Assembly: GCF_019352175.1 (NCBI RefSeq)
Contig: NZ_JACBYI010000016.1
Location: 1 to 64,000 of the forward strand
Direction of reading: 5' to 3'
Origin: Paenibacillus sp. S150
GTDB lineage: Bacteria; Bacillota; Bacilli; Paenibacillales; Paenibacillaceae
Length of the DNA stretch: 64,000 bases
Shown here: in pieces, positions 1 to 7,042 of the stretch
Position numbering within the stretch: the stretch's first letter is position 1
Layout: every line of letters begins with the position of its first letter
Position numbers and translations under genes: made by a program
Notes under the pieces: model-generated
Database searches by the model: none
Told to the model about the DNA's origin: nothing
The model's input: the letters and a program-made list of their open reading frames with translations, nothing else

Positions 1-62
1 CGTTTGAGCCTGAACATCTCAATTCTATCGGAATGGTCTTGGTGGTCAAACCCTCGTTCCCT
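1..62. other. Left window edge, no gene called
   Basis: A short open frame on the plus strand ends at the TAG at 72-74, inside the following terminator stem. It is too short to recognise. The terminator at 63-88 implies that a plus-strand transcript enters from outside the window. Confidence 0.3.
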
Positions 63-88
63 CCACCCGCATAGCGGGTGGTTTTTTG
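63..88 (+). terminator. Rho-independent terminator of an upstream plus-strand unit
   Basis: A perfect 8-bp stem (CCACCCGC at 63-70, GCGGGTGG at 74-81) with a 3-nt loop is followed by six T. The gene it ends lies outside the window. Confidence 0.8.
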
Positions 89-125
89 TTTCGCGCGTTT
101 CACGCACTCAACTGGCTAAAGCCAG

Positions 126-153
126 AAAAAAAGAAATGCGCAAAGCGCATTTC
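126..153 (-). terminator. Terminator after the IDEAL-domain gene
   Basis: On the minus strand a 9-bp stem (133-141 with 145-153, loop of 3) is followed by seven T (126-132). It lies just beyond the stop codon at 162. Confidence 0.8.
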
Positions 154-161
154 CGGTATTT

Positions 162-341
162 TTAAGCCAAACTTTTCAATTCTTCAGTTAGATTGCGGAA
201 CGCCGTCTTATCCCCGGCAGCCAGCGCCGTGTCGATCTCCCGGTACAAGATGTCGGTACGACGCTTTCGCAGCGCTTCATCCCACACCATTTCTGCCGCA
301 AGTCCTAGCATCACTTCATAGGTAGCCTTCATTTTGTCCAT
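162..341 (-). CDS. Short IDEAL-domain protein
   Basis: A 59-aa protein consisting almost only of an IDEAL domain. The naming motif appears as REIDTALAAGD, followed by FRNLTEELK. The family is known from Bacillales, sometimes fused to a UPF0302 domain (YpiB), where it is thought to act as a small interaction module; no enzymatic function is known. The ATG at 341 is chosen because GGAGG lies 8 nt upstream; a GTG three codons earlier overlaps that ribosome site and is less likely. It follows the gamma-carbonic anhydrase gene by 18 bp and ends at a terminator, so the two are probably co-transcribed. In B. subtilis an IDEAL gene (ypiB) also lies downstream of tyrA, so the position is conserved in spirit. 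Confidence 0.75.
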   Translation of the reverse strand: MDKMKATYEVMLGLAAEMVWDEALRKRRTDILYREIDTALAAGDKTAFRNLTEELKSLA

Positions 342-359
342 TCGATACACCTCCGCTGT

Positions 360-866
360 TTAGATCCTTCCATATTCCTTTGCTTTTTGTACATAGCTTT
401 CACTTGTGCGGGCCATTCGCTGCAGATCCCGCTCGGTTAATTCTCGGACCACTTTGGCAGGCGAACCAAATGAGAGGGTATAGGGCGGTATGACTTTGTT
501 TTCGGTTACAATAGATCCGGCTCCTATTAAAGCATATTCACCAATCTCGGCCCCGTTCAATACAATTGCACCCATTCCGATTAATGTGCCTCTGCCTATC
601 CTGCAGCCATGGATAATCGCGGAATGACCCACAGATATGTCATCACCCAGCAAGAGCTGCTGCCCGTCCGCCACATGCCCTACGGAGCCGTCCTGGATAT
701 TGCAGCGGTCCCCGATAATTACCGGAGCCAGATCTCCCCGAAGTACGGCGTTGAACCACACACTGGACTGTCGTCCAATCCTTACATCACCTACCAGCTT
801 CGCACCTTCCGCGACGTATACAGACTCATCAAGCTGCGGTATGTAGTTCCCATAAGCAATCCGCAT
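360..866 (-). CDS. Gamma-class carbonic anhydrase family protein (left-handed beta-helix)
   Basis: A 168-aa hexapeptide-repeat protein of the YrdA/YtoA type. The metal-ligand histidines of the gamma carbonic anhydrase fold are visible in GSVGH and in GHSAIIHGC, next to NIQDG, and the repeats [I/V]G-x4 run through residues 20-135. Homologues are trimeric and bind zinc or iron; carbonic anhydrase activity is shown for some, but many bacterial members have no proven activity, so the reaction is inferred. The start at 866 is preceded by GGGGGA at 6 nt; an upstream in-frame ATG (884) would place that ribosome site inside the gene. It is followed closely by the IDEAL-domain gene. Confidence 0.85.
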   Translation of the reverse strand: MRIAYGNYIPQLDESVYVAEGAKLVGDVRIGRQSSVWFNAVLRGDLAPVIIGDRCNIQDGSVGHVADGQQLLLGDDISVGHSAIIHGCRIGRGTLIGMGAIVLNGAEIGEYALIGAGSIVTENKVIPPYTLSFGSPAKVVRELTERDLQRMARTSESYVQKAKEYGRI

Positions 867-978
867 TTCTTCTCCCCCCAGCACTCGTTCAACACCTGCT
901 GCAATTCGAACTTACCCTAGCTTCCGCCGTCAAAAATGCTTCTGTGACTTCCCCGGCTGCGGCTCCAGGCGTACATAT

Positions 979-2067
979 CTACAGCAGTTGCTTCGGCACA
1001 GCCGCCTCCAGCCCCCATGGCGTCATCATAACGGCCGGCCCCTCCGCCGTTTCGCCCAGCCGCAGCATTCCCAGATGCAGCAGCATCCGGAGGATGCGCT
1101 GCTCCAGAATCGAAGCGGCATCATCGTAATAAAACGGCTTGACCAGCCAGCCCAGAGCTTCTACGAGCGAAGCCACCGTGACCCACTTCCCCGCACTTAT
1201 ACTAATCCAGTATACGAGAGATGGCAGATTTGGTATAGCGCCTTTATACAGTTTTAACCAAAACATGTATAACTGCATCAGCTTCTCGGATTTCCCCTGC
1301 TCCAGCAGCGTTTCTCCGGCCAGGGTAAGCTTCAGCCGCTGGCCTTCCTCAGAGGTCCAGCGGCGGTGGCGGGCATAATCAACCATCAGGGCGAGCCGTG
1401 GAGGATAATGCTCACCCGCTCTTCCATAGCCGAATTTCCAGCCGCCCTTGCCGAGGAGAGGCTCAGAAATTTGGATTGCGTTCATCACCCCCTGCTGGTA
1501 CCTTTTGTGCATCGCACCCTCCTGGTTCAGTTCGGGTTCATTCTCCTTCACATAACGCAGAAAGAGCAGCAGGTCGCCAGCAAGCATATCTCCTTCACCG
1601 CGGTAAATTGCAGGCTCGGCACTTGGAGAGACTTGCTCCTTGAGAAATTCCCCCATCCGCTCACGGAAGCGGTTCTTCAGATCCTGCGGCACTTGAAACA
1701 GGTACCTGCCTTGCAGGGAAGCGCCATTGAAGAGCCAACCGCCATTTTTGAACCTTGCGACCATCTCGCGGTACCCTCCGCCAGTGCCGGGAAGAGCATC
1801 GAAGGAGGCCTGCCTTGCCGCAGCCAGCAAATCCTCAAGGCTGAAGTGGCTGCGCTCATCGAACAGCAGCGTATTCAGAAACCGCAAGTCCTCGGGTGCG
1901 CACTCCCTGATGTGGTTCTCCATGAACTCGCGGCTTCCCAGTGTGATCAATATACTCTGAATCAAATCATGTTTGGAATTTCGTTTGCAATCACACTGGT
2001 AGCGTCCCGCAATGGCGGTAAGCTGACCAATGTCCGCATAGTTAAGCATATCCGCCAGATTCATCAT
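979..2067 (-). CDS. Conserved protein of unknown function, 362 aa
   Basis: I do not recognise this protein with confidence. It has no signal peptide and no clear membrane segment. The N-terminus (MNLADML...) is helical, and the C-terminal third (PSLVYWISISAGKWVTVASLVEAL) looks like a winged-helix or helical-bundle unit. The general style recalls non-catalytic helicase-associated (XPB N-terminal-like) proteins of Bacillota, but this is a weak impression. Two adjacent ATG codons begin the gene with GAGGCG just upstream. It stands alone: 112 bp separate it from the gamma-carbonic anhydrase gene downstream, and the preceding phosphatase gene ends in its own terminator. Confidence 0.7.
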   Translation of the reverse strand: MMNLADMLNYADIGQLTAIAGRYQCDCKRNSKHDLIQSILITLGSREFMENHIRECAPEDLRFLNTLLFDERSHFSLEDLLAAARQASFDALPGTGGGYREMVARFKNGGWLFNGASLQGRYLFQVPQDLKNRFRERMGEFLKEQVSPSAEPAIYRGEGDMLAGDLLLFLRYVKENEPELNQEGAMHKRYQQGVMNAIQISEPLLGKGGWKFGYGRAGEHYPPRLALMVDYARHRRWTSEEGQRLKLTLAGETLLEQGKSEKLMQLYMFWLKLYKGAIPNLPSLVYWISISAGKWVTVASLVEALGWLVKPFYYDDAASILEQRILRMLLHLGMLRLGETAEGPAVMMTPWGLEAAVPKQLL

Positions 2068-2129
2068 TTATCGCCTCACCGTTTTACTACCATTATGGGA
2101 AATACAGCCCTTTTTATTCCTGAATGTAC

Positions 2130-2155
2130 AAAAAAAATAACCCGAAGGGTCGGGT
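2130..2155 (-). terminator. Terminator after the histidine phosphatase gene
   Basis: On the minus strand a 5-bp GC-rich stem (2140-2144 with 2151-2155) with a 6-nt loop is followed by A and eight T. The stem touches the TGA stop codon of the gene. Confidence 0.65.
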
Positions 2156-2742
2156 CAATGCTGATTTTGCAGAATATGGCGTGTACAGTTGTACAACAGC
2201 GGGTTCCATTCCTTCTCTTTCTTCTCCAGAATAGTGAGCGATAGATTGCCAAGACGCTCGGAATATTTGTCCTTGTACAATGCGATATAGAGCTGAGCCA
2301 GAAATCCTCCATGAGAGATGACCAGGATATTCTTCTCCGGATACCGCGCTGCAATCTCTTCCATAAAAGCCAGGGCACGCACCTGAAGCTGCTCATCCGT
2401 CTCCTGTCCAAGGGACAGCAGATTCCAATCCTTGCCCCATTTCTCCTCACGCTGCATTGACGTCATGCCCTCAACCTGTCCGTAGGCACGTTCACGGATG
2501 CGCTCGTCCGGTTCAAGCAATGGAATTCCCAGCTTGGCCGCGATAATTCTGCCCGTCTCTGCTGCCCGGGAAAGACTGCTGGTGATACAGTAATCCCAGC
2601 GGTACGTTTCCTGCAGCAGGCGGTCTCCCAGCATCTCAGCCTGCCTCCGGCCTTCGTCGTTAAGCGGAATGTCGCTTTGCCCTTGTATCCTGCCTTCCGC
2701 ATTCCAATCCGTCAGCCCATGGCGTATTAAGCCGATCAGCAT
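2155..2742 (-). CDS. Histidine phosphatase family protein (phosphoglycerate mutase-like)
   Basis: A 195-aa cytosolic protein of the histidine phosphatase superfamily. The catalytic phosphohistidine motif RHG is at residues 7-9 (IRHGLTDWN), the acidic residue follows in IRERAYGQVEG, and the second catalytic histidine is in LVISHGGFL. The substrate cannot be told from sequence: relatives include broad phosphatases (PhoE), alpha-ribazole phosphatase (CobC) and phosphoserine phosphatase-like enzymes, and no cobalamin genes lie nearby. The gene appears to be a single transcription unit with a terminator touching its stop codon. Confidence 0.88.
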   Translation of the reverse strand: MLIGLIRHGLTDWNAEGRIQGQSDIPLNDEGRRQAEMLGDRLLQETYRWDYCITSSLSRAAETGRIIAAKLGIPLLEPDERIRERAYGQVEGMTSMQREEKWGKDWNLLSLGQETDEQLQVRALAFMEEIAARYPEKNILVISHGGFLAQLYIALYKDKYSERLGNLSLTILEKKEKEWNPLLYNCTRHILQNQH

Positions 2743-2922
2743 CTCCTATCACCCTTCCTTTCCACTATGTTTGCTTAATAATGTAACACGAATGAAAACA
2801 AATGTCTTCTTTTTAAAGGTTTATTATGCATATTCATGACCTCTGCAGGACGCGCCTCGGAAAGCTCTCCAAATGCGGCTCCGGCTTCGTTGCCTGTCAG
2901 GTGCCTGCGGGACTCCAAATGC

Positions 2923-2957
2923 AAAAAAAGCCCGCTTTACCCTGGAGTAAAGAGAGC
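2923..2957 (-). terminator. Terminator after the anti-sigma gene
   Basis: On the minus strand CTTTAC and GTAAAG (loop of 6) form the core of an interrupted stem closed by GC pairs and followed by seven T (2923-2929). It lies 4 bp beyond the stop codon of the anti-sigma gene. Confidence 0.65.
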
Positions 2958-2960
2958 TTC

Positions 2961-3554
2961 CTATTGTCTGCGGTAACGGTTCAGCCGGAACAGCAAAAAA
3001 ATCGACAGGCCTACACCCAGCATGGACAGCATCATCCAATATTGCGGATGGGTAGGTCCCATGCTCACCACGAGCGGTTCAATAATACCGCCGCCAGATT
3101 CGGAGGCGGGATAGGAGGAGGACCAGTCCAGAGACAAGCCGGCTACTCCGGTCTCCACAATTCCGCTTTGCGCCGCCGTCGTATTGGCGGGTGTTCTGAA
3201 CATCGTGAAATACAGAAAGCTGGATATAAAAACAGCCAAAAAACAGGCAATCCAGAGACTGAGCCGGCGGCGGAAAACGGCAGTATTCCCTGCAGACTTA
3301 CCATCTCCAGGCATGAGCCAGGGACTTTCCAGATAGATCCGCTCCATGACCCGGAGATTCACAGCCTCCGCACGTTCTTCGCTGACCTCAACCCGTGTTT
3401 CTTGCATAAGCTGGCTGCTCTCCTGCCACAACGCCCCTTCAGCGGCACAGTAAGGACAGTTCGCAATATGCCTTTCAAGCTTAATCCGCTTAGGGTCGGT
3501 GGGGGGAGCGTCCCACAAAAGCGGAATGGAATTCTGTGCTTCCCTGCAATTCAT
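2961..3554 (-). CDS. Membrane anti-sigma factor with zinc-finger (ZAS-like) N-terminus
   Basis: A 197-aa protein. Residues 1-50 carry the anti-sigma zinc-finger signature: an early Cys (MNCREA) and H-x3-C-x2-C as HIANCPYC. A membrane segment follows at about residues 98-120 (LSLWIACFLAVFISSFLYF) and a second near the C-terminus (WMMLSMLGVGLSIFLLF), so the extracytoplasmic portion lies between them. By analogy with RsiW-type proteins it should hold the sigma factor encoded 5 bp upstream until a signal releases it. PrsW, the site-1 protease of RsiW in B. subtilis, is encoded at 41.0 kb, but nothing in the sequence shows that it acts on this protein. Confidence 0.85.
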   Translation of the reverse strand: MNCREAQNSIPLLWDAPPTDPKRIKLERHIANCPYCAAEGALWQESSQLMQETRVEVSEERAEAVNLRVMERIYLESPWLMPGDGKSAGNTAVFRRRLSLWIACFLAVFISSFLYFTMFRTPANTTAAQSGIVETGVAGLSLDWSSSYPASESGGGIIEPLVVSMGPTHPQYWMMLSMLGVGLSIFLLFRLNRYRRQ

Positions 3555-3559
3555 AGGCC

Positions 3560-4147
3560 TTACACCCTCTCAGCCTGCTCTTCTGCTTCAGGCTCATAAA
3601 AATAGGATTCGAGTTGAAGCTTCACACTGCTCCTGGCACGGAACAATAATGATTTCACGGAGCTGACACTCTGATCCAGAATCACAGCAATTTCCTGGTA
3701 GTCCATTTGATCGTATTCCCGCAGAATCAGCGCGGAGCGCTGCTTCTCCGGAAGATTATTAATCGCTTCACGAACCAGGTTCATCCGCTCTTTACGGAGA
3801 GCAGCCTGTTCCGGCGCCACCTCAATCGGGGCTACCGGTGTATATCCGCTTTCCTCCAGAGATACGTTCCCGGCACGGTTCTTGCGAAGCTCGCTGAGCA
3901 CAGTATTCCGCGCAATCGTATACAGCCAAGTCGAGAATGACGCATCCACTTCCCGGAAGGAATGCAGGCTGCGGAACGCTTTATAGAAGGTCTCCGAGCA
4001 TAGATCTTCGGCTAGAAGCTCCATGTGGGAATTTTTGAGCATATGGTAGACAAAAGCCAGTATTTTACGTTGATACCGCCGCATTAATTCTGAATACATT
4101 TCTGTGTCGCCTTGCTTGATTAGCTGGATCAACTGGGAATCCGTCAT
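3560..4147 (-). CDS. ECF-type RNA polymerase sigma factor
   Basis: A 195-aa sigma-70 family protein with only regions 2 and 4. Region 2 covers about residues 18-90 (ALYTIARN-like helix present as STWLYTIARNTVLSELRK). Region 4 is at about 125-180 (NNLPEKQRSALILREYD, then a helix-turn-helix ending VSSVKSLLFRAR). It directs polymerase to a small stress regulon in related systems. The anti-sigma gene follows after 5 bp, the normal sigma-then-anti-sigma order. A GAGGAGG ribosome site lies 12 nt before the ATG. A promoter matching the ECF pattern lies about 55 bp upstream, suggesting autoregulation. The exact ECF group cannot be assigned by eye. Confidence 0.92.
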   Translation of the reverse strand: MTDSQLIQLIKQGDTEMYSELMRRYQRKILAFVYHMLKNSHMELLAEDLCSETFYKAFRSLHSFREVDASFSTWLYTIARNTVLSELRKNRAGNVSLEESGYTPVAPIEVAPEQAALRKERMNLVREAINNLPEKQRSALILREYDQMDYQEIAVILDQSVSSVKSLLFRARSSVKLQLESYFYEPEAEEQAERV

Positions 4148-4202
4148 GGTGAGTTCGGCCCTCCTCGCCCTAGCGCATGAAATCCCGTCCGGTCCATACT
4201 TC

Positions 4203-4230
4203 TTATACCGGCCGAGACTTCAAAAGTTGC
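4203..4230 (-). promoter_or_regulatory. Candidate autoregulatory ECF promoter
   Basis: On the minus strand GCAACTTTTG (4221-4230) is separated from GGTATAAG by the spacing typical of sigma-W-like promoters (AAC, 16 nt, then GTA). It lies upstream of the sigma factor gene. The -10 reads GGTATA where sigma-W has CGTATA, so the match is good but not exact. Confidence 0.5.
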
Positions 4231-4429
4231 GGTGCTTCTTCAAATTTGCACAGTTAAACGCAATACTTCCTATGTATATTCAGGCACCCGATAAATAAGG
4301 CATGCTGTAAATGAATACAGAAAGAAAAACGCATATCCGCAGATTTCCGGCAATCCCCGACAGGTCGCATTCTGGCACCTACTGGAAATCTATAAATATA
4401 CTTAACCCAGTATAGCACACAATCTAACA
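4231..4429. other. Intergenic stretch with nothing recognised
   Basis: AT-leaning spacer between the sigma factor promoter and the amylase remnant. I see no coding region, hairpin with T-run, or repeat here. Confidence 0.5.
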
Positions 4430-5120
4430 GTATGACATTAATAGACTTATGACAGCAGCTATGATTGTATTTCCCATCATATGGAGTCGAATTCCGCAGG
4501 AAATGTCATACTGGGGAGAATGGCGCACCCTATCGCCGGTCGGCTGGCAGGGCCTCTTGCAGGAACGGATAGTCAGATTGGCCGTAATGGTTCGGTCAGG
4601 ATAAACAGGTTCGCCTCCCTTTAGCTGGTCCCAAATCCCCGGCCGGGGATGCTCCCTGAAAGATATACATTTCATCTCATTACTGCCGTTGTGTTCTTGA
4701 CAGTGAACGTAGCTGCGACTGTGCCAGCAGCACTGCTAGCGTCCTTCTATGTGACTGCAACCTCCAGGCTATCGCCGCTGAAGCTGCCCTCCGCTTCGTC
4801 AATTGTGATTGTTGATGCAGCCACATCGGGGTTTTGCGTGTAGATTACGCCGTCCTTGATCCATACTTCACCGCTTACGCCATACCCGGCCTGCCGGGGA
4901 TGCGGGAATCTGGCTGCTGCCTGGGTTGAAGATGACTTCTCCCTGCGTCCAGGAGGTTATTGAACAGGGTACCAGCCGTTGCCTTCATTGGTCATTCCAC
5001 TTCCCGGCCAGGCGGGTCCAGTCTTGGTTGGGGTCACGCTGTCATCATAATAATAGATGTTCGGAGTACCCCAGGCCGCCGGCTTGGAATAGTGCACTGT
5101 TAACGCTGCATTAGGGTCTT
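4430..5120 (-). pseudogene. Remnant of a secreted amylase C-terminus (CBM26, linker domain, CBM20)
   Basis: Read on the minus strand, 5115-4960 encodes the start of a CBM26 starch-binding module: ALTVHYSKP, WGTPNIYYYDD, GPAWPGSGMTNEGNGWY. After a frameshift it continues as VIFNPGSSQIP, and after another as GYGVSGEVWIKDG. A spacer domain follows, interrupted by an in-frame TAG. It ends TFTVKNTTAV and, past another stop, NVYLSGSIP, the opening of a CBM20 module (consensus NVYL-GSIPELG-W). Further fragments (WDQ, GGEPVYP, TITANL) appear in shifted frames down to about 4430. No catalytic domain is present. This is the decayed tail of an amylolytic enzyme, with at least three frameshifts or stops. 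Confidence 0.8.
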
Positions 5121-5173
5121 CTTTTACAAAATTGCAGGACCGAAGATTTTCTAAATAATCTTTGAATAAAGTG

Positions 5174-5202
5174 TTGACAAAATGTAAACGGATACATATA
5201 AT
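5174..5202 (+). promoter_or_regulatory. Consensus sigma-A promoter with embedded cre-like operator
   Basis: TTGACA (5174-5179), a 17-nt spacer and TATAAT (5197-5202) form a perfect consensus promoter. The spacer contains TGTAAACGGATACA (5183-5196), which differs from the CcpA operator consensus TGWAANCGNTNWCA at one position. CcpA bound there should block polymerase, so transcription would be glucose-repressed. Confidence 0.8.
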
Positions 5203-5208
5203 AAAAGT

Positions 5209-5301
5209 ACAGTATGGTTTCTCTCCACTCCTATCCAAATACTATACGGTTCCAAGTAATTGTGAACTGTAACCGCTTATTATGTAAGCGGTCTTTTTTT
5301 T
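5209..5301 (+). ncRNA. Candidate catabolite-repressed small RNA (~93 nt)
   Basis: The transcript expected from the promoter at 5174-5202 would start near 5209 and end at the strong terminator at 5272-5301. The first 60 nt contain a pyrimidine-rich stretch (about 5220-5237: TCTCTCCACTCCTATCC) with the anti-Shine-Dalgarno-like core ACTCCT. An ATG at 5214 has no ribosome site, and its frame runs through the terminator, so coding is unlikely. The layout resembles known CcpA-repressed trans-acting RNAs such as staphylococcal RsaI, but no sequence homology is claimed. Confidence 0.55.
5272..5301 (+). terminator. Terminator of the candidate small RNA
   Basis: An 8-bp perfect stem (ACCGCTTA at 5272-5279, TAAGCGGT at 5285-5292) with a 5-nt loop is followed by C and eight T. 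Confidence 0.85.
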
Positions 5302-5537
5302 GTCCATTTTTAGCATCAATTGGCGAAAAGGGTTAAGTCCCTCTGACTCCCCATGCGGCAGCAAATCCTTGACACTTGTGGACGCCCGGTAAATATTATG
5401 CTCCTATATAAGCTGAGCTTGAAACAACAAAATAACCCCACAAAGCCATCCATGCCGCTGACGCGGCACCACAGATGATGGAAATGGGGGCGTAAAGTTA
5501 TTTCCAGGGTAGTGGGGCCTTGGCTTCGATGATCAAG
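5302..5537. other. Intergenic stretch without recognised feature
   Basis: Short open frames occur on both strands but lack ribosome sites and family resemblance. No convincing hairpin or promoter was seen. Confidence 0.4.
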
Positions 5538-5811
5538 ATGAACTTGAACCATTCATCCAAAGGGCAGCCATTTTAGTGGGAAAAAGGATAACTAAGGTAG
5601 CACATTCAGATTCCGGATCATCCCTAGTGGGAAAAAGTACAACTAATTCGGCTGAAATCAGGCATTTGGGGGGAGTGGGCCTCCATTAGGTGTACAAAAT
5701 CCCACTAAAGCCCGTTCAAGCCAGAATTCCAGACCATTAGTGTTACTTTTTACACTTCGCTTTCGTTCCCTGTGAGCCTCCTTGCATTCCACCAGCTTTT
5801 TCGGGTTCTCC
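5538..5811 (+). repeat. Dispersed intergenic repeat, family 1, copy A
   Basis: About 270 bp closely matching 37930-38210 and 44699-44938. Conserved blocks include TAGTGGGAAAAAG, AAAAAGTACAACTAAT, GGCTGAAAT, TGTACAAAATCCCACTAA, CATTAGTGTTACTTTTTAC and CTTGCATTCCA. Internal inverted pieces (TAGTGGGA with TCCCACTA, GTACA with TGTAC) could fold. No open frame is shared by the copies. Confidence 0.85.
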
Positions 5812-5816
5812 GCTTT

Positions 5817-5869
5817 AAAAAAACCCCTTCAAGTCCACTCATCCTTATATCTAACTAATCAAGGGGTTT
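5817..5869 (-). terminator. Terminator of the aromatic supraoperon
   Basis: On the minus strand AACCCCTT and AAGGGGTT pair across a loop of about 30 nt, followed by seven T (5817-5823). It lies about 30 bp after the tyrA stop codon. The loop is long for a terminator. Confidence 0.55.
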
Positions 5870-5900
5870 ATGAGCGGCTTAAAAGGGGGGTTATCCGTTT

Positions 5901-6995
5901 CTACACGTATACAGTATAATTGCTCTGCTGCAGCAGAAGCTTGGCCCGCTCCATATCATTCTCCTGGCGGAAGGAGAGGCGCATAATGCCCGGCACATCC
6001 TCACGGCTCTCAATAATCTGCACGTTGCTGAGGTTGATGCCCTGGTCTCCCAGCTCGGTGGCGATCCGTCCGATGATGCCCGGGTGATCGGGAACATCGA
6101 TATGCAGATCGAACAGCGGCGTGATCATCCCCTTGCGCCGCTCCGGCAGCTGGCTGCGGAAGCCGCCCGCTTCAACAAAGGCTTCTTCTATGCCCTCTCC
6201 GTCCGCATTCTCCAGCAATTGAACAAATGAGGAAACCTCCTCGTTCCAATCCTTCAGCAAACGAAGCATAACCAGGCGGTTATTCAGCAGAATATCGCGC
6301 CAGATGATCGGATCGCTGGATGCAATGCGCGTGATATCACGGAACCCCCCGGCAGCCAAGGTGCTGTACAAGGAGTCTGTGTCGTCATACGCGCGGATCT
6401 GATTCACCAGGGCTACCGCAATAATATGCGGCAAATGGCTGATCGCACCGACAATCTCATCATGGCGCTCCGGATTAAGCCGGACGATCTGCGCTTTGGT
6501 ATGTAGAAGCAAAGCTTCAAGCGCCTTATACGCTTCCTCCGGCACTCCCGGCGGCGGTGTCAGCACATAATAGGCGTTCTCGAACAGCAGCGAGGAAGCC
6601 GCTTCCACACCCGAACGCTCGGAGCCGGCCATCGGATGTCCGCCGATGAAATGCACCCCGGGAAGGTCCAGCGAAACCGCGCAGGCGGCAATCGTGGCCT
6701 TGGTGCTGCCGACATCCGTAATAATACAGCCCGGCTTGAGGGGAAGCTTGCTGAGACGCTGCAAGTAGTCCTCCAGCATGCCTACAGGCACGCACAAAAA
6801 AATGAAATCGGCGTCCAGCGCCGCTTCCTCAAGCGAAAGTGTGGCCTGATCGACCACACCTCTGCTGACGTATTTAATTGCCGATTCAGGACGGTGGGCA
6901 TGGCCTACAACGGTCAGGCCTTCCTTGCCTTTGAAGCAAAGGGCCAGTGAGCCTCCGATCAGACCGACACCGAAAATTGCTATTTTTGTCGTCAT
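5901..6995 (-). CDS. tyrA: Prephenate dehydrogenase with C-terminal ACT domain
   Basis: A 364-aa enzyme converting prephenate to 4-hydroxyphenylpyruvate with NAD+, the committed step to tyrosine. The Rossmann motif GVGLIGGS is at residues 9-16, and the family signature GGHPMAGSERSG is near residues 118-129. The helical dimerisation domain follows (HLPHIIAVAL, AGGFRDITRIASSDP). An ACT domain occupies the last ~70 residues (LHIDVPDHPGIIGRI...), the usual site for tyrosine feedback. It is the last gene of the aro-trp-his-tyr supraoperon, 47 bp after hisC, as in B. subtilis. Unlike B. subtilis, aroE does not follow. Confidence 0.96.
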   Translation of the reverse strand: MTTKIAIFGVGLIGGSLALCFKGKEGLTVVGHAHRPESAIKYVSRGVVDQATLSLEEAALDADFIFLCVPVGMLEDYLQRLSKLPLKPGCIITDVGSTKATIAACAVSLDLPGVHFIGGHPMAGSERSGVEAASSLLFENAYYVLTPPPGVPEEAYKALEALLLHTKAQIVRLNPERHDEIVGAISHLPHIIAVALVNQIRAYDDTDSLYSTLAAGGFRDITRIASSDPIIWRDILLNNRLVMLRLLKDWNEEVSSFVQLLENADGEGIEEAFVEAGGFRSQLPERRKGMITPLFDLHIDVPDHPGIIGRIATELGDQGINLSNVQIIESREDVPGIMRLSFRQENDMERAKLLLQQSNYTVYV

Positions 6996-7042
6996 GTCCT
7001 TTGAACTACCTGCCTTCTGTAGATTCGTCTGCCGGCTGCCCC

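Noticed and set aside
1-160. Possible right end of an insertion sequence at the window edge
   Set aside because: Several hairpins occur here, but each is adequately explained as a terminator; no transposase sequence is visible.
1366-2244. 292-codon plus-strand frame antisense to the 362-aa protein gene
   Set aside because: Considered because the minus-strand gene is itself unrecognised. The minus frame has a ribosome site and normal protein composition, whereas the plus frame spans the phosphatase terminator.
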